This document shows, one piece after another, positions 9,162-16,692 of a stretch of 19,764 nt of DNA (positions are counted from its first letter, which is position 1; each line of letters opens with the position of its first letter). A model generated the notes under the pieces. It saw only the letters and a program-made list of their open reading frames with translations, was not told the DNA's origin and searched no databases. Origin of the DNA: Planctomycetota bacterium (lineage in GTDB: Bacteria; Planctomycetota; Planctomycetia; Pirellulales; Pirellulaceae). Both the position numbers and the translations under genes were made by a program. The DNA is taken from NCBI GenBank assembly GCA_026692885.1, contig JAPLNJ010000615.1, positions 1 through 19,764 on the forward strand, read 5' to 3'.

Positions 9162-9311
9162 GCGGAAGCGGTCTGTGCCGCAATCTCTAAGTTCCTGGGG
9201 AGACGACCCGTCCATGCCTGTCCGCCTTGCCAGTGTGGCACGCGCTGTCCGTGTAGCAGCCTTTCCCTGCGGCGAACAGTCCCCAAGACATGGACGTCGG
9301 GAACGGCTAGA

Positions 9312-9962
9312 ATGCCGCACGGTGAAGCAGAGATTCCTGCGGGAAACGACGCGACGATGGACGTAGACGCGACCGAGGCTCGTTACCTTCAGGTTTTCGT
9401 GGACACGCTACGAGTCTGCGCCCGCTACCGCCCCAAGTTTGGCAAAGGCCGACGGGGCGGCTTCACATTGGAGCAGTTTCAGGATGCTTACCGTGCCGAT
9501 CCGTTCTACTGTTGGCTGGGTCTCGATTCTCCGCTGATGTACGCCGCTCACAAAGCGGCCGGCGGGATGACCTCCGTCTACCGGCAAATCGGTAAAGCCT
9601 GCGAATCGATCTTCAGACAGGTGCTGCAAGACCATCTCGGATTATCGCCCGAGGAAGCCGCTTGGCAGTATCAGGTACCAAAGGATGGCGGGGGCACACG
9701 GACGCTGACCTTGGATGGAAGGATTCCGTTCCGTGCAGTTAGCGAATCCGACGCCAGGGACCGCATCGTGGCATGGTCGAAAAAGGCCATGCTGAAGCTG
9801 ATGCTGCCAAACAACACACTTAGGCACATCGAGGGTTTGGTGTTTGAAGTTCGACAGGGTTACAAGAGCAAGGACTCCAAACGCCAAAACGCTGACATCG
9901 CGAACGCATCCAACGCCTACGCCAACCTGTACGTCCCCATCTTGCTCGTGTTTTCCACCTAA
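9312..9962 (+). CDS. Putative restriction endonuclease, interrupted by an in-frame stop
   Basis: A 216-residue product paired directly with a DNA methyltransferase gene. I do not recognise a named nuclease family. A charged block GLVFEVRQGYKSKDSKRQN near residues 175-193, followed by a hydrophobic strand (YVPILLVFS), resembles the core of PD-(D/E)xK-type nucleases; this is inference. Translation stops at TAA 9960-9962, but the same frame continues without a stop to TGA 10164-10166, and the extension has ordinary protein composition. The original product would have been about 269-284 residues, and a CAA to TAA change would explain the stop. The start is uncertain: ATG 9312 has a weak GGGA nine bases upstream, while ATG 9357 is an alternative. 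Either way the gene appears disabled while its partner methyltransferase is intact. Confidence 0.55.
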   Translation: MPHGEAEIPAGNDATMDVDATEARYLQVFVDTLRVCARYRPKFGKGRRGGFTLEQFQDAYRADPFYCWLGLDSPLMYAAHKAAGGMTSVYRQIGKACESIFRQVLQDHLGLSPEEAAWQYQVPKDGGGTRTLTLDGRIPFRAVSESDARDRIVAWSKKAMLKLMLPNNTLRHIEGLVFEVRQGYKSKDSKRQNADIANASNAYANLYVPILLVFST

Positions 9963-10166
9963 ATCGACGACGATCTGGCCGAACGATACGCCGCCGCACG
10001 TTGGCTGCTATTGAAGGGCGACGCGGGCGGAACATCCCTGGAAAGCACCTACGTTTTCCTGCGAGAGATCATCGGTTACGACTTGGCGAAGTTCTTCGAA
10101 CGCAATTCGAAGAGATTCAAAGTTGAGGTTGAAAGCATTCTTAGCACACTTCTACAAGGTAACTGA
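9963..10166 (+). pseudogene. In-frame 3' remnant of the putative restriction endonuclease
   Basis: It continues the upstream frame after TAA 9960-9962 for about 67 codons to TGA 10164-10166. It begins IDDDLAERYAAARWLLLKGD and ends SILSTLLQGN, and looks helical and charged. It has no suitable start codon with a ribosome site. Its stop lies one base before the methyltransferase ATG at 10168, the spacing expected of a native two-gene operon, which supports this being the genuine original C-terminus. Confidence 0.55.
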
Positions 10167-10167
10167 T

Positions 10168-11421
10168 ATGGCCGCTGTGAACGCTCTGGGACGCCGCGAG
10201 GAATTGACGTTCAAGGGCAACGCGAACCATACACGTTACGGGTGGCTGCGTCTGACGCCGGCATATTCCGTACTTCTCGTCCAGCAGTTGCTGGATGCGC
10301 ATTGCCAGCCGGATGACGTCGTGCTCGATCCGTTCTGTGGTATCGGAACCACCGCGCTGGTCTGTGCAGAACGCGGTCTGACATGCGAGACCACGGACAT
10401 CAACCCTTTTCTGATCTGGCTCGCCTCGGTGAAGACGCGAAGCTACGAGTCTGCTTGGATTGCCCAGTTTCGAAAGGAATCTTTAAGGATCGCGGAACGG
10501 ATCCGAATATCGACCGAGCCCGCGTGGGAGCCCCCCATCCATCAGATCGAGAAATGGTGGAGTGCAGCCAATTTGAAGGCGCTGGGTCGCGCAATGGTCG
10601 CTATTCGCGATCGTTCTGAAGATCTTCCGGGCCCGACAATCGACTTGCTAAAAATCGTCTTCTGCCGCGTCATGATCGGTTCAGCCAATGTCAGCTTCGG
10701 TCACCAATCTATGTCCTTCGCGAAGCAAACCGACCATACACGACAGGGGTTGCTCTTCTCAAGCTCCGAAGAAGAAGACCTCGCGTCGCGTTGGGAAGCG
10801 ACCACCGCGGTGATCGCAGACTCCGCCAACTCGCCGATGGTCGGCAAAGCACGCGTGATCCTCTGCGACGCGCGCGATCTAACGGCTGAGCTTAAGGTGG
10901 ACCAATACGGCTGCGTGGTCACGTCACCGCCTTATCCGAATCGGATGAGTTACATTCGCGAGCTGCGCCCCTACATGTACTGGCTGGGCTTTCTCGCGGA
11001 TGGACGCATGGCTGGCGAACTTGACTGGAAAGCCATCGGCGGTACCTGGGGCTGTGCAACCAGTAACGTGGCCAAGTGGGAGCCGTCATCCGGTGTCGAG
11101 ATTCCGCATCCCGAATTCGCGGGCATCTTGCACCGCATCAGCCAGCAGAGTCCCGTGCTTGCCAAGTACGTTCACAAATATTTCTATGACATGGTCGGCC
11201 ACGTGCGCGGGCTGTTTGCCGTCGTGCGACCTGGCGGCTCCATACACTACATCGTCGGAAACTCAAAGTTCTACGAAGTGCTCCTGCCGGTCGAGAGTCT
11301 GTTCGCAGTGCTCTTCGAGGCGGCGGGCTTTGAGAGAATCGCGGTAAGAACCATCCGCAAGCGGACGTCGAAAAAAGAACTGTATGAATTCGTCGTTTCT
11401 GCGCACAAGCCGCGAAAGTGA
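10168..11421 (+). CDS. Site-specific DNA methyltransferase (SPPY amino-MTase, probably N4-cytosine type)
   Basis: A 417-residue S-adenosylmethionine-dependent DNA methyltransferase. Motif I, LDPFCGIGTT, binds the methyl donor near residues 53-62, followed by an acidic residue in TTDINP (75-80). Catalytic motif IV, TSPPY, lies at 252-256. About 190 residues separate them, so the order is motif I, a probable target-recognition region, then motif IV (alpha-like). S-P-P-Y is typical of N4-cytosine enzymes, but N6-adenine activity cannot be excluded. ATG 10168 is preferred because AAGGT (10156-10160) sits seven bases upstream and the neighbouring nuclease frame ends one base before it. An upstream TTG at 10123 would extend the protein into the nuclease gene. 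The partner nuclease is broken, so this may now act as an orphan methyltransferase. Confidence 0.88.
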   Translation: MAAVNALGRREELTFKGNANHTRYGWLRLTPAYSVLLVQQLLDAHCQPDDVVLDPFCGIGTTALVCAERGLTCETTDINPFLIWLASVKTRSYESAWIAQFRKESLRIAERIRISTEPAWEPPIHQIEKWWSAANLKALGRAMVAIRDRSEDLPGPTIDLLKIVFCRVMIGSANVSFGHQSMSFAKQTDHTRQGLLFSSSEEEDLASRWEATTAVIADSANSPMVGKARVILCDARDLTAELKVDQYGCVVTSPPYPNRMSYIRELRPYMYWLGFLADGRMAGELDWKAIGGTWGCATSNVAKWEPSSGVEIPHPEFAGILHRISQQSPVLAKYVHKYFYDMVGHVRGLFAVVRPGGSIHYIVGNSKFYEVLLPVESLFAVLFEAAGFERIAVRTIRKRTSKKELYEFVVSAHKPRK

Positions 11422-11569
11422 CGACCACGGAACACACCGAGGGCTGAGGCCGCACCACGGAAACCGCACCACGGACTCCCCGACCATCGCAGAAACAGTT
11501 AGACTGGCGCACTGCGAACCCGAGTCCCAGAGCGCGTCGCCGCACTGGCCACTTCCACGGAGCTGTCTC
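11422..11569. other. Intergenic spacer with short direct repeats
   Basis: 148 bases between the methyltransferase stop and the transporter start. A 12-base direct repeat CCGCACCACGGA occurs at 11450-11461 and 11464-11475, with a degenerate ACCACGGA copy just before, at about 11424-11431. Similar CACGGA-rich strings occur between genes in planctomycete genomes (my recollection, not checked). No clear promoter is visible. GGAG at 11559-11562 is the ribosome site of the transporter. Confidence 0.5.
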
Positions 11570-12997
11570 ATGCAAGACTGTCCGGCAAGTACCGCGTCTG
11601 ACATCCCCCGCACCGCGCCGGCCGGCGGCAGTACCCTGTACCTGGTGTTGATCTGCTTTGTGGCCACCTTGGGCGGGCTGCTGTTCGGCTACGATACGGC
11701 CGTGATCTCCGGGGCGATCGGATTCTTGAAACAGCACTTTTCCCTAAACGCAGCAGAACAGGGCTGGGCGGCCTCGTGCGCCCTGGCCGGTTGCGTCTGC
11801 GGCGCCGCGGGCTGTGGGTTGTTGAGTGATCTGCTGGGCCGCAAGAAAGCGTTAATCGTCTCGGCCGTCCTGTTTGTCGTGTCCGCCGTGGGGACGGCGG
11901 TGCCCCAGACGTTCTGGACGTTTGTGATCTTCCGCTTCATCGGCGGTATCGGCGTGGGGGCGGCCTCCATGACCTCACCCATGTATATCGCGGAGATCTC
12001 GCCGGCACGCATCCGCGGTCGCATGGTCTCGCTGAACCAATTCGCCATCGTGTCCGGGATGCTGGTGGTTTACTTCGTCAACTATTTCATCGCCGGGCTG
12101 GGCGACGACACGTGGAACGCCGACTTTGGCTGGCGCTGGATGTTCGCTTCCGGCGCTCTGCCCGCCCTGCTGTTCCTCGTGTTGCTGCTGCCGGTGCCGG
12201 AGAGCCCGCGGTGGCTGACCGAGCAAGGGCGGCGTCAGGAGGCCTGGACGATCCTCGCCCGCGTCAACGGTCCGCACCAGGCTGAGCAGGAGATCCTGGC
12301 GATTGAGGAGACGATTGCCTTGGAAACGGGATCCCTGAGCCAACTGCTGGCGCCGGGCCTGAGAACTGTGCTGATGATCGGCGTGGCCCTGGCCGTCTTG
12401 CAGCAGGTCACAGGGATCAACGTATTTCTGTACTACGCTCCGGAGATCTTCAAGAGCCTGGCTGGGGAGAAATCCGACGTCGCTTTGCTGCAGACGGTCG
12501 TGGTCGGCGTGGTCAACATGCTGTTCACCGTGATTGCTATTTGGACGGTGGACCGTCTGGGACGCAAGCCGCTGATGATCATCGGTTTCGCCGGCATGAG
12601 CGTCAGCTTGGCGGCGCTCGGCCTGGCCTCCTACTACCAGCGTACCGACGTGTGGGTCTTGCTGTTCATCCTGGCTTACATTGCCTGCTTCGCCCTGTCG
12701 GTGGGGCCGGTGACCTGGGTCCTGCTGTCGGAGATCTTCCCCACCCGCATTCGCGGCCGAGCCATGGCCATCGCCACCGTGTGCCTGTGGGTCGCCAATC
12801 TAATCATCTCCCAGACCTTTCCTATGCTGGACGAGAACGCCTGGCTGCTGGCCCGCTTCCATCACGCCTTTCCGTTCTGGCTGTACGGCGTGTTCTGTGT
12901 CGTCGCCTTGGTGTTCGTCGTCGGTTTCGTGCCCGAAACCAAAGGCCGCAGCCTGGAAGAGATCGAACGCCAGTGGCTTTCGCGCCACGGCGGCTAA
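11570..12997 (+). CDS. Sugar:H+ symporter, MFS sugar porter family
   Basis: A 475-residue inner-membrane transporter with about 12 hydrophobic segments and the full sugar-porter signature set: GYDTAVISGA (40-49), DLLGRKK (87-93), PESPRWL (210-216), QQVTGIN (278-284), DRLGRK (328-333), SEIFPTRIRGR (387-397) and PETKGRS (455-461). Length and motifs match the XylE/AraE/GalP group, which import pentoses or hexoses with protons; the exact sugar cannot be read from sequence. The frame is open back to 11384, overlapping the methyltransferase, but ATG 11570 is chosen because GGAG (11559-11562) lies seven bases upstream and the hydrophobic core begins soon after. The gene converges on the araBD operon, so uptake of a pentose feeding that operon is a reasonable inference. 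Confidence 0.93.
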   Translation: MQDCPASTASDIPRTAPAGGSTLYLVLICFVATLGGLLFGYDTAVISGAIGFLKQHFSLNAAEQGWAASCALAGCVCGAAGCGLLSDLLGRKKALIVSAVLFVVSAVGTAVPQTFWTFVIFRFIGGIGVGAASMTSPMYIAEISPARIRGRMVSLNQFAIVSGMLVVYFVNYFIAGLGDDTWNADFGWRWMFASGALPALLFLVLLLPVPESPRWLTEQGRRQEAWTILARVNGPHQAEQEILAIEETIALETGSLSQLLAPGLRTVLMIGVALAVLQQVTGINVFLYYAPEIFKSLAGEKSDVALLQTVVVGVVNMLFTVIAIWTVDRLGRKPLMIIGFAGMSVSLAALGLASYYQRTDVWVLLFILAYIACFALSVGPVTWVLLSEIFPTRIRGRAMAIATVCLWVANLIISQTFPMLDENAWLLARFHHAFPFWLYGVFCVVALVFVVGFVPETKGRSLEEIERQWLSRHGG

Positions 12998-13000
12998 TTT

Positions 13001-13111
13001 GGAGTGCGGGGGCCCCAGAGAGGTCTTCAGACCAAGGAGCAAGGAGCGCCAGGTCCGAAGCTGGCGAGACGGCAACGTGTCTTGAAAAGCGGTGACAAGT
13101 CACCGCACTCC
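13001..13111. repeat. REP/REPIN-like palindromic element between convergent genes
   Basis: The outer arms GGAGTGCGG (13001-13009) and CCGCACTCC (13103-13111) are a perfect 9-base inverted repeat. The right end also contains a perfect hairpin with 8-base arms (13089-13096 and 13099-13106). This layout of a terminal inverted repeat plus an inner hairpin in about 111 bases suits a REP-type or small non-autonomous element. Copy number elsewhere cannot be judged here. Confidence 0.5.
13085..13106 (-). terminator. Intrinsic terminator-like hairpin after araD
   Basis: Read on the - strand, nine bases after the araD stop, GCGGTGAC-TT-GTCACCGC forms a perfect 8-bp stem followed by TTTT (bases 13088-13085). 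It is suitably placed to end the operon. On the + strand no U-run follows, so it is less likely to terminate the transporter transcript. The hairpin is also part of the palindromic element at 13001-13111, so the terminator role may be borrowed from that repeat. Confidence 0.5.
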
Positions 13112-13115
13112 ACAT

Positions 13116-13808
13116 CTACTCCTGCCCGTAGTAGGCGCCGGGGCCGTGTTTGCGCAGGAAGTGCTTGTCCAACAGAACCTGCTGCATCGGCGGCGTGTGA
13201 GGCTCCAGCCGGAGCGTCTCGCTGGCTAAACGGGCGAGCTGTTCCAGAACCACGGCGTTGTGTACGGCGTCGTCCACCGTCTGGCCCCAGGCGAACGGGC
13301 CGTGACTGGCCACCAGCACCGCCGGATAGGCCAGGGGGTTGAGCTGCGTAAATCGCTCGACAATCACGCATCCCGTGTTCGCCTCGTAGTCGGTCTGGAT
13401 TTCTTGGGCGGTCATCAATCGCGTGCAGGGCACCGGGCCGTAGCAGTAGTCGGCGTGCGTCGTGCCCAGCGCCGGCAACTCACGCCGCGCCTGCGCCCAA
13501 GCTGTGGCGTACAAGCTGTGCGTGTGCACAATCCCGCCGACGCCGGGAAAAGCACGGTACAACACCAAGTGCGTCGGGGTGTCCGAACTCGGTTTGAGCC
13601 GGCCCTCGACGACTTGGCCGGTGGCCAGCGAGACCACGACCATCTGCTCCGGTTGCAGGCCGTCGTACGGCACGCCGGACGGTTTGATGACAACGTGGCC
13701 GCCGCCGCGGTCCAGGCCGCTGACATTGCCCCAGGTCTGGAGCACCAAGCCCTCGCGGACCAGGTCCAGGTTGGCTTGGCAGACTTGTGTCTTGAGTTCT
13801 TCCAGCAT
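13116..13808 (-). CDS. araD: L-ribulose-5-phosphate 4-epimerase
   Basis: A 230-residue class II aldolase/epimerase-fold protein, matching the roughly 231-residue length of E. coli AraD. It interconverts L-ribulose-5-phosphate and D-xylulose-5-phosphate in the cytoplasm, feeding the pentose phosphate pathway. Zn2+ ligands are visible as Asp76 (SSDTPTH), His95 and His97 (VHTHS) and His169 (SHGPFAWG). The catalytic Asp120 is in THADYCYGP and the C-terminal Tyr is in YYGQE. The phosphate-binding GNVSG lies near 27-31. ATG 13808 has AAGGA (13815-13819) six bases upstream. It is the last gene of the operon, 28 bases after araB. The ascorbate-pathway paralogues UlaF and SgbE have the same activity, but the adjacent ribulokinase favours AraD. 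The stop is TAG, showing that TAG is a normal stop in this genome. Confidence 0.95.
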   Translation of the reverse strand: MLEELKTQVCQANLDLVREGLVLQTWGNVSGLDRGGGHVVIKPSGVPYDGLQPEQMVVVSLATGQVVEGRLKPSSDTPTHLVLYRAFPGVGGIVHTHSLYATAWAQARRELPALGTTHADYCYGPVPCTRLMTAQEIQTDYEANTGCVIVERFTQLNPLAYPAVLVASHGPFAWGQTVDDAVHNAVVLEQLARLASETLRLEPHTPPMQQVLLDKHFLRKHGPGAYYGQE

Positions 13809-13836
13809 GGCGGATCCTTTTCACGTGCCAGCGCGC

Positions 13837-15513
13837 TCAGTTACGGGCCCGAGACCGAATGTCCAATAGCTGCTTCATCACGTCGTACAGATTGCCGTTC
13901 CAGTCCTTCGTGCCCAGCGCGTCGTGGAGCTGACGATAGACCACGTACAGCTCCTGGTAGACCGCGTGGGCCTTGGGATTCGGCTTGAACACCCGCGGCT
14001 TCAAACCGGTCATGGCCTGCTGGGCCGCGGCGTAATCCGGATAGGCCCCGCCGACCACGGCCCCGGCGATGGCGGCGCCTAAAGCACACGTCTGCGCGGA
14101 ACGTGAGATCTTCATGGGCCGCCCAGTCACGTCGGCGTAGATCTGCATCACCAACGGATTCTTCTCAGCAATTCCGCCGCAGTTCACGATCTGCGCAACT
14201 TGCACGCCAAACTCCTCGAACCGCTTGATGATCGTCAGGGCGCCGAACGCCGTGGCTTCGATCAGCGCCCGGTAGATCTCCGCGGGCGTCGTGTACAGCG
14301 TCTGGCCGACCAACAGGCCGGTCAGTCGCTGGTCGACGAGAATCGTCCGGTTCCCGTTGTTCCAGTCCAACGCGACCAACCCCGATTCACCCGGCGCCAG
14401 CTTGGCCGCGGCCGCCGACAATTCCTCGTGCGTGCCGGCTTTCTTGCCCAAGGGTTTAATGCAATTGACGAACCAGTTGAAGATGTCGCCCACCGCCGAC
14501 TGACCGGCTTCCAGTCCGTAGTAGCCCGGCAAGATGCTGCCGTTGACGATGCCGCACAGGCCGGGGATGTCGGCCAGCGGTTCGCCCACGGGCGCGACCA
14601 TCATGTCACACGTGCTGGTGCCGATGATCTTGACCAGCGTGCCCGGCGCGATGCCGGACCCCACGCCGCCCAGATGGGCGTCAAACGCGCCGACGGCGAC
14701 CGGGATGCCTTCCGGCAACCCAGTGCGTTTCGCCCAGTCGGCCGTCAAACCACCGACCGCCCGGTCAATCGTGTGGGCTTTGGCGCACAAGCGGGAACGC
14801 AGAGCGCCCAACTGCGGGTCCAGCTGCGCGAGGAACTCCGCATCCGGATAGCCGCCCCAAGTATCGTTGTACATGGCTTTATGCCCGGCAGCGCAAACGC
14901 CCACGATCAGCTTGTCCGGCGCTGCAGTACCGGTCAGTGCGGCCGGCACCCAGTCGGCGCATTCGACCCAGGTGTGGGCCGCCTTAAACACGTCGGGACT
15001 GGTGCGGAGACAGTGCAAGATCTTGCTGAAGAACCACTCGCTGCTGTACGTGCCGCCGCACTTGGCCAGATACTGGGGACGGATTTTCTTCGCCAACTCG
15101 GTGATCTCCGTCGCCTCCGCGACGCCCGTGTGGTCCTTCCAGAGCCAGGCCATCGCCGCCGGGTTTTTAGCGAACTTCTTGTCGAACGCCAACGGCTGGC
15201 CACTCGCGTCCACGGGGAGCGGGGTGCTGCCGGTGGTGTCCACACCGATGCCGATGACTTGGTCGGGCTTGAATCCGCGGACGGATTTCTTGGCTTCCGC
15301 CAGCGCCTTCTTGATGGTGACCTCGGCGCCCTTCACGTAGTCCGCCGGATGCTGACGCGCTAAGTTCGGATCGCGGGCGAGGATCACGCCCGCCTCGCCG
15401 TGCTCATAGTCCCAAACCGCCGTGGCCACCTCGCGGCCGTTGGCCGTGTTGACAATCAGCGTGCGGACCGAGTTGGTGCCGTAGTCCAAACCGATAACGT
15501 ATTTCGCGCTCAT
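13837..15513 (-). CDS. araB: Ribulokinase
   Basis: A 558-residue FGGY-family carbohydrate kinase, close to E. coli AraB (566 residues). It phosphorylates L-ribulose with ATP; family members also accept D-ribulose and ribitol. Visible features in order are GLDYGTNSVRTLIV (8-21, phosphate loop), GIGVDTTGSTPLPVD (88-102), LWKDHT (124-129), YSSEWFFSKILH (156-167), a sugar-site ECADWVP (184-190), GAFDAHLGG with catalytic Asp278, KIIGTSTCD (295-303) and GLEAGQSA in the C-terminal domain. The combination of VDTTGSTP, SSEW and GTSTCD is specific to ribulokinases. ATG 15513 has AGGAG (15521-15525) seven bases upstream, within the 16-base gap after the dehydrogenase stop. It is co-transcribed with the dehydrogenase and araD. 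Confidence 0.96.
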   Translation of the reverse strand: MSAKYVIGLDYGTNSVRTLIVNTANGREVATAVWDYEHGEAGVILARDPNLARQHPADYVKGAEVTIKKALAEAKKSVRGFKPDQVIGIGVDTTGSTPLPVDASGQPLAFDKKFAKNPAAMAWLWKDHTGVAEATEITELAKKIRPQYLAKCGGTYSSEWFFSKILHCLRTSPDVFKAAHTWVECADWVPAALTGTAAPDKLIVGVCAAGHKAMYNDTWGGYPDAEFLAQLDPQLGALRSRLCAKAHTIDRAVGGLTADWAKRTGLPEGIPVAVGAFDAHLGGVGSGIAPGTLVKIIGTSTCDMMVAPVGEPLADIPGLCGIVNGSILPGYYGLEAGQSAVGDIFNWFVNCIKPLGKKAGTHEELSAAAAKLAPGESGLVALDWNNGNRTILVDQRLTGLLVGQTLYTTPAEIYRALIEATAFGALTIIKRFEEFGVQVAQIVNCGGIAEKNPLVMQIYADVTGRPMKISRSAQTCALGAAIAGAVVGGAYPDYAAAQQAMTGLKPRVFKPNPKAHAVYQELYVVYRQLHDALGTKDWNGNLYDVMKQLLDIRSRARN

Positions 15514-15529
15514 GGTAATGCTCCTGGGT

Positions 15530-16678
15530 CTAACTCTCGATAATGACTTTCACAACGTGGTCCTGATACGCGGCATTCAAGGCGAAAGCCTCCGCTGCTC
15601 GCTGCAGCGGGAAGCGGTGGCTGATCAGTCCGAGCAAATCCACGGACCCACGCTCCGCCAACGCAATGGCCCGCGGATAGCAGTGTTTCATGCGGCGACT
15701 CAGCTTGATCGTCAGTCCTTTCCGCCGTGCGGTCGAGTGTTTCAGGGCGAGGCGGTCGTCCGACGGAATACCCACCAGCACCAGTCGCCCGCCGAGGCGA
15801 GTCAACTCGGCTGCCTGCTCGATCGACTGGTCGCCCCAGGCAGCTTCGATGGCCACGTCCACGCCGCGCCCATGCGTCTCGCGGTGAATGAGCTGCGCTG
15901 TATCCACCCCCTCACCCCCGGCCCCTCTCCCCAGAGTACTGGGGCGAGGGGAGCTGCCTGCCCCCTCACCCCTGCTCGCCGCGCAAGGGACGGGAATGGC
16001 GCCGAGTCGCTCGGCCACTTGGAGCCGCCAGGGGAACCGGTCCGCGACGAAAATCGGGCCGGCGCCCGCCAGCTTCGCGATCTGCAAAATGCACAGGCCG
16101 ATCGAACCCGCGCCCAGGATGGCCACACTATCAGCCACGCGAATCCGCGCCAAGTCCACCGCGTGCAGGGCTACCCCCAGCGGTTCGAGCAACGCCGCGG
16201 CGACGTGGTCCACGCGCTGCGGCACCGGGAAGCAGCAGTGGGCCGGCGTATGCAGCCACTCGCAGAGGCTGCCGTCGTACGGATGATTGCTGCAAAAACG
16301 CAGATTACGGCACAGGTTGGGATGCCCCTGTTCGCACAACTCGCAACGCCGGCAGGGCTGGGCCGGATCGACGGCCACCCGCGTGCCGGGTCTCAGGGGC
16401 TGGAAGCAGCCGTCCACTGCATCCCGCCCGACCGCTTCGACCACACCGGCGAATTCATGACCGAGAATCAGCGGCGATTGGATCACGGTATCGCCGATCC
16501 GGGCGTCCGTGTAGGAATGCAAGTCGCTGCCGCAGATGCCGGTGACTTTGACTCGCAACAACACTTCGCCCGGGCCGGGCGGGCCGGGATGTGGCAGGCG
16601 TTCGAGTCGCAGATCCGCGGGCCCATACAGGCGTGCAGCCAGCATGGTCGCAAGTTCGGGCTCGTTCTGACTCGGCAT
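15530..16678 (-). CDS. Zinc-dependent alcohol/polyol dehydrogenase with an in-frame repeat insertion
   Basis: A 382-residue medium-chain dehydrogenase/reductase. Catalytic-zinc residues are Cys49 (GICGSDLH), His74-Glu75 (LGHEFAG) and Glu165 (LLEPLGVA). Structural-zinc cysteines are at 109, 112, 115 and 123. The NAD(P)-binding GAGSIG is at 189-194. The sorbitol/threonine dehydrogenase branch fits best. Residues about 232-257 (containing [15 protein letters not shown]) are not part of the family fold; they are encoded by a palindromic repeat and make the protein longer than the usual 340-360. ATG 16678 is chosen because GGAAG (16685-16689) lies six bases upstream; a GTG at 16693 would overlap the previous gene. 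It lies between the lyase and araB, so oxidation of a sugar alcohol such as L-arabinitol or ribitol to L-ribulose is a plausible, unproven role. Confidence 0.9.
   Translation of the reverse strand: MPSQNEPELATMLAARLYGPADLRLERLPHPGPPGPGEVLLRVKVTGICGSDLHSYTDARIGDTVIQSPLILGHEFAGVVEAVGRDAVDGCFQPLRPGTRVAVDPAQPCRRCELCEQGHPNLCRNLRFCSNHPYDGSLCEWLHTPAHCCFPVPQRVDHVAAALLEPLGVALHAVDLARIRVADSVAILGAGSIGLCILQIAKLAGAGPIFVADRFPWRLQVAERLGAIPVPCAASRGEGAGSSPRPSTLGRGAGGEGVDTAQLIHRETHGRGVDVAIEAAWGDQSIEQAAELTRLGGRLVLVGIPSDDRLALKHSTARRKGLTIKLSRRMKHCYPRAIALAERGSVDLLGLISHRFPLQRAAEAFALNAAYQDHVVKVIIES
15907..15990. repeat. GC-rich palindromic repeat inserted in frame in the dehydrogenase gene
   Basis: Arms CCCCTCTCCCCA (15922-15933) and TGGGGCGAGGGG (15940-15951) pair at 11 of 12 positions around a six-base loop. 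A 12-base direct repeat CCCCCTCACCCC occurs at 15907-15918 and 15961-15972, 54 bases apart (18 codons). Other frames of the same DNA read LTPGPSP, a translation commonly met in interspersed repeats of many bacteria (recollection). The right boundary is approximate. Confidence 0.75.
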
Positions 16679-16692
16679 GGTTGTCTTCCGCA

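Noticed and set aside
9228..9240. TGCCAGTGTGGCA small hairpin after the isomerase gene
   Set aside because: The 5-bp stem with a 3-base loop and no U-run is too weak to call a terminator or operator.
10123..10167. TTG start for the methyltransferase
   Set aside because: It overlaps the nuclease tail and lacks a ribosome site, whereas ATG 10168 has AAGGT at good spacing.
11384..11569. N-terminal extension of the sugar transporter
   Set aside because: The frame is open, but the extension is hydrophilic, overlaps the methyltransferase and crosses intergenic repeats. The ribosome site supports ATG 11570.
14200..15363. 387-codon open frame on the + strand
   Set aside because: It lies entirely opposite araB, whose motifs are unmistakable, and has no family features of its own.
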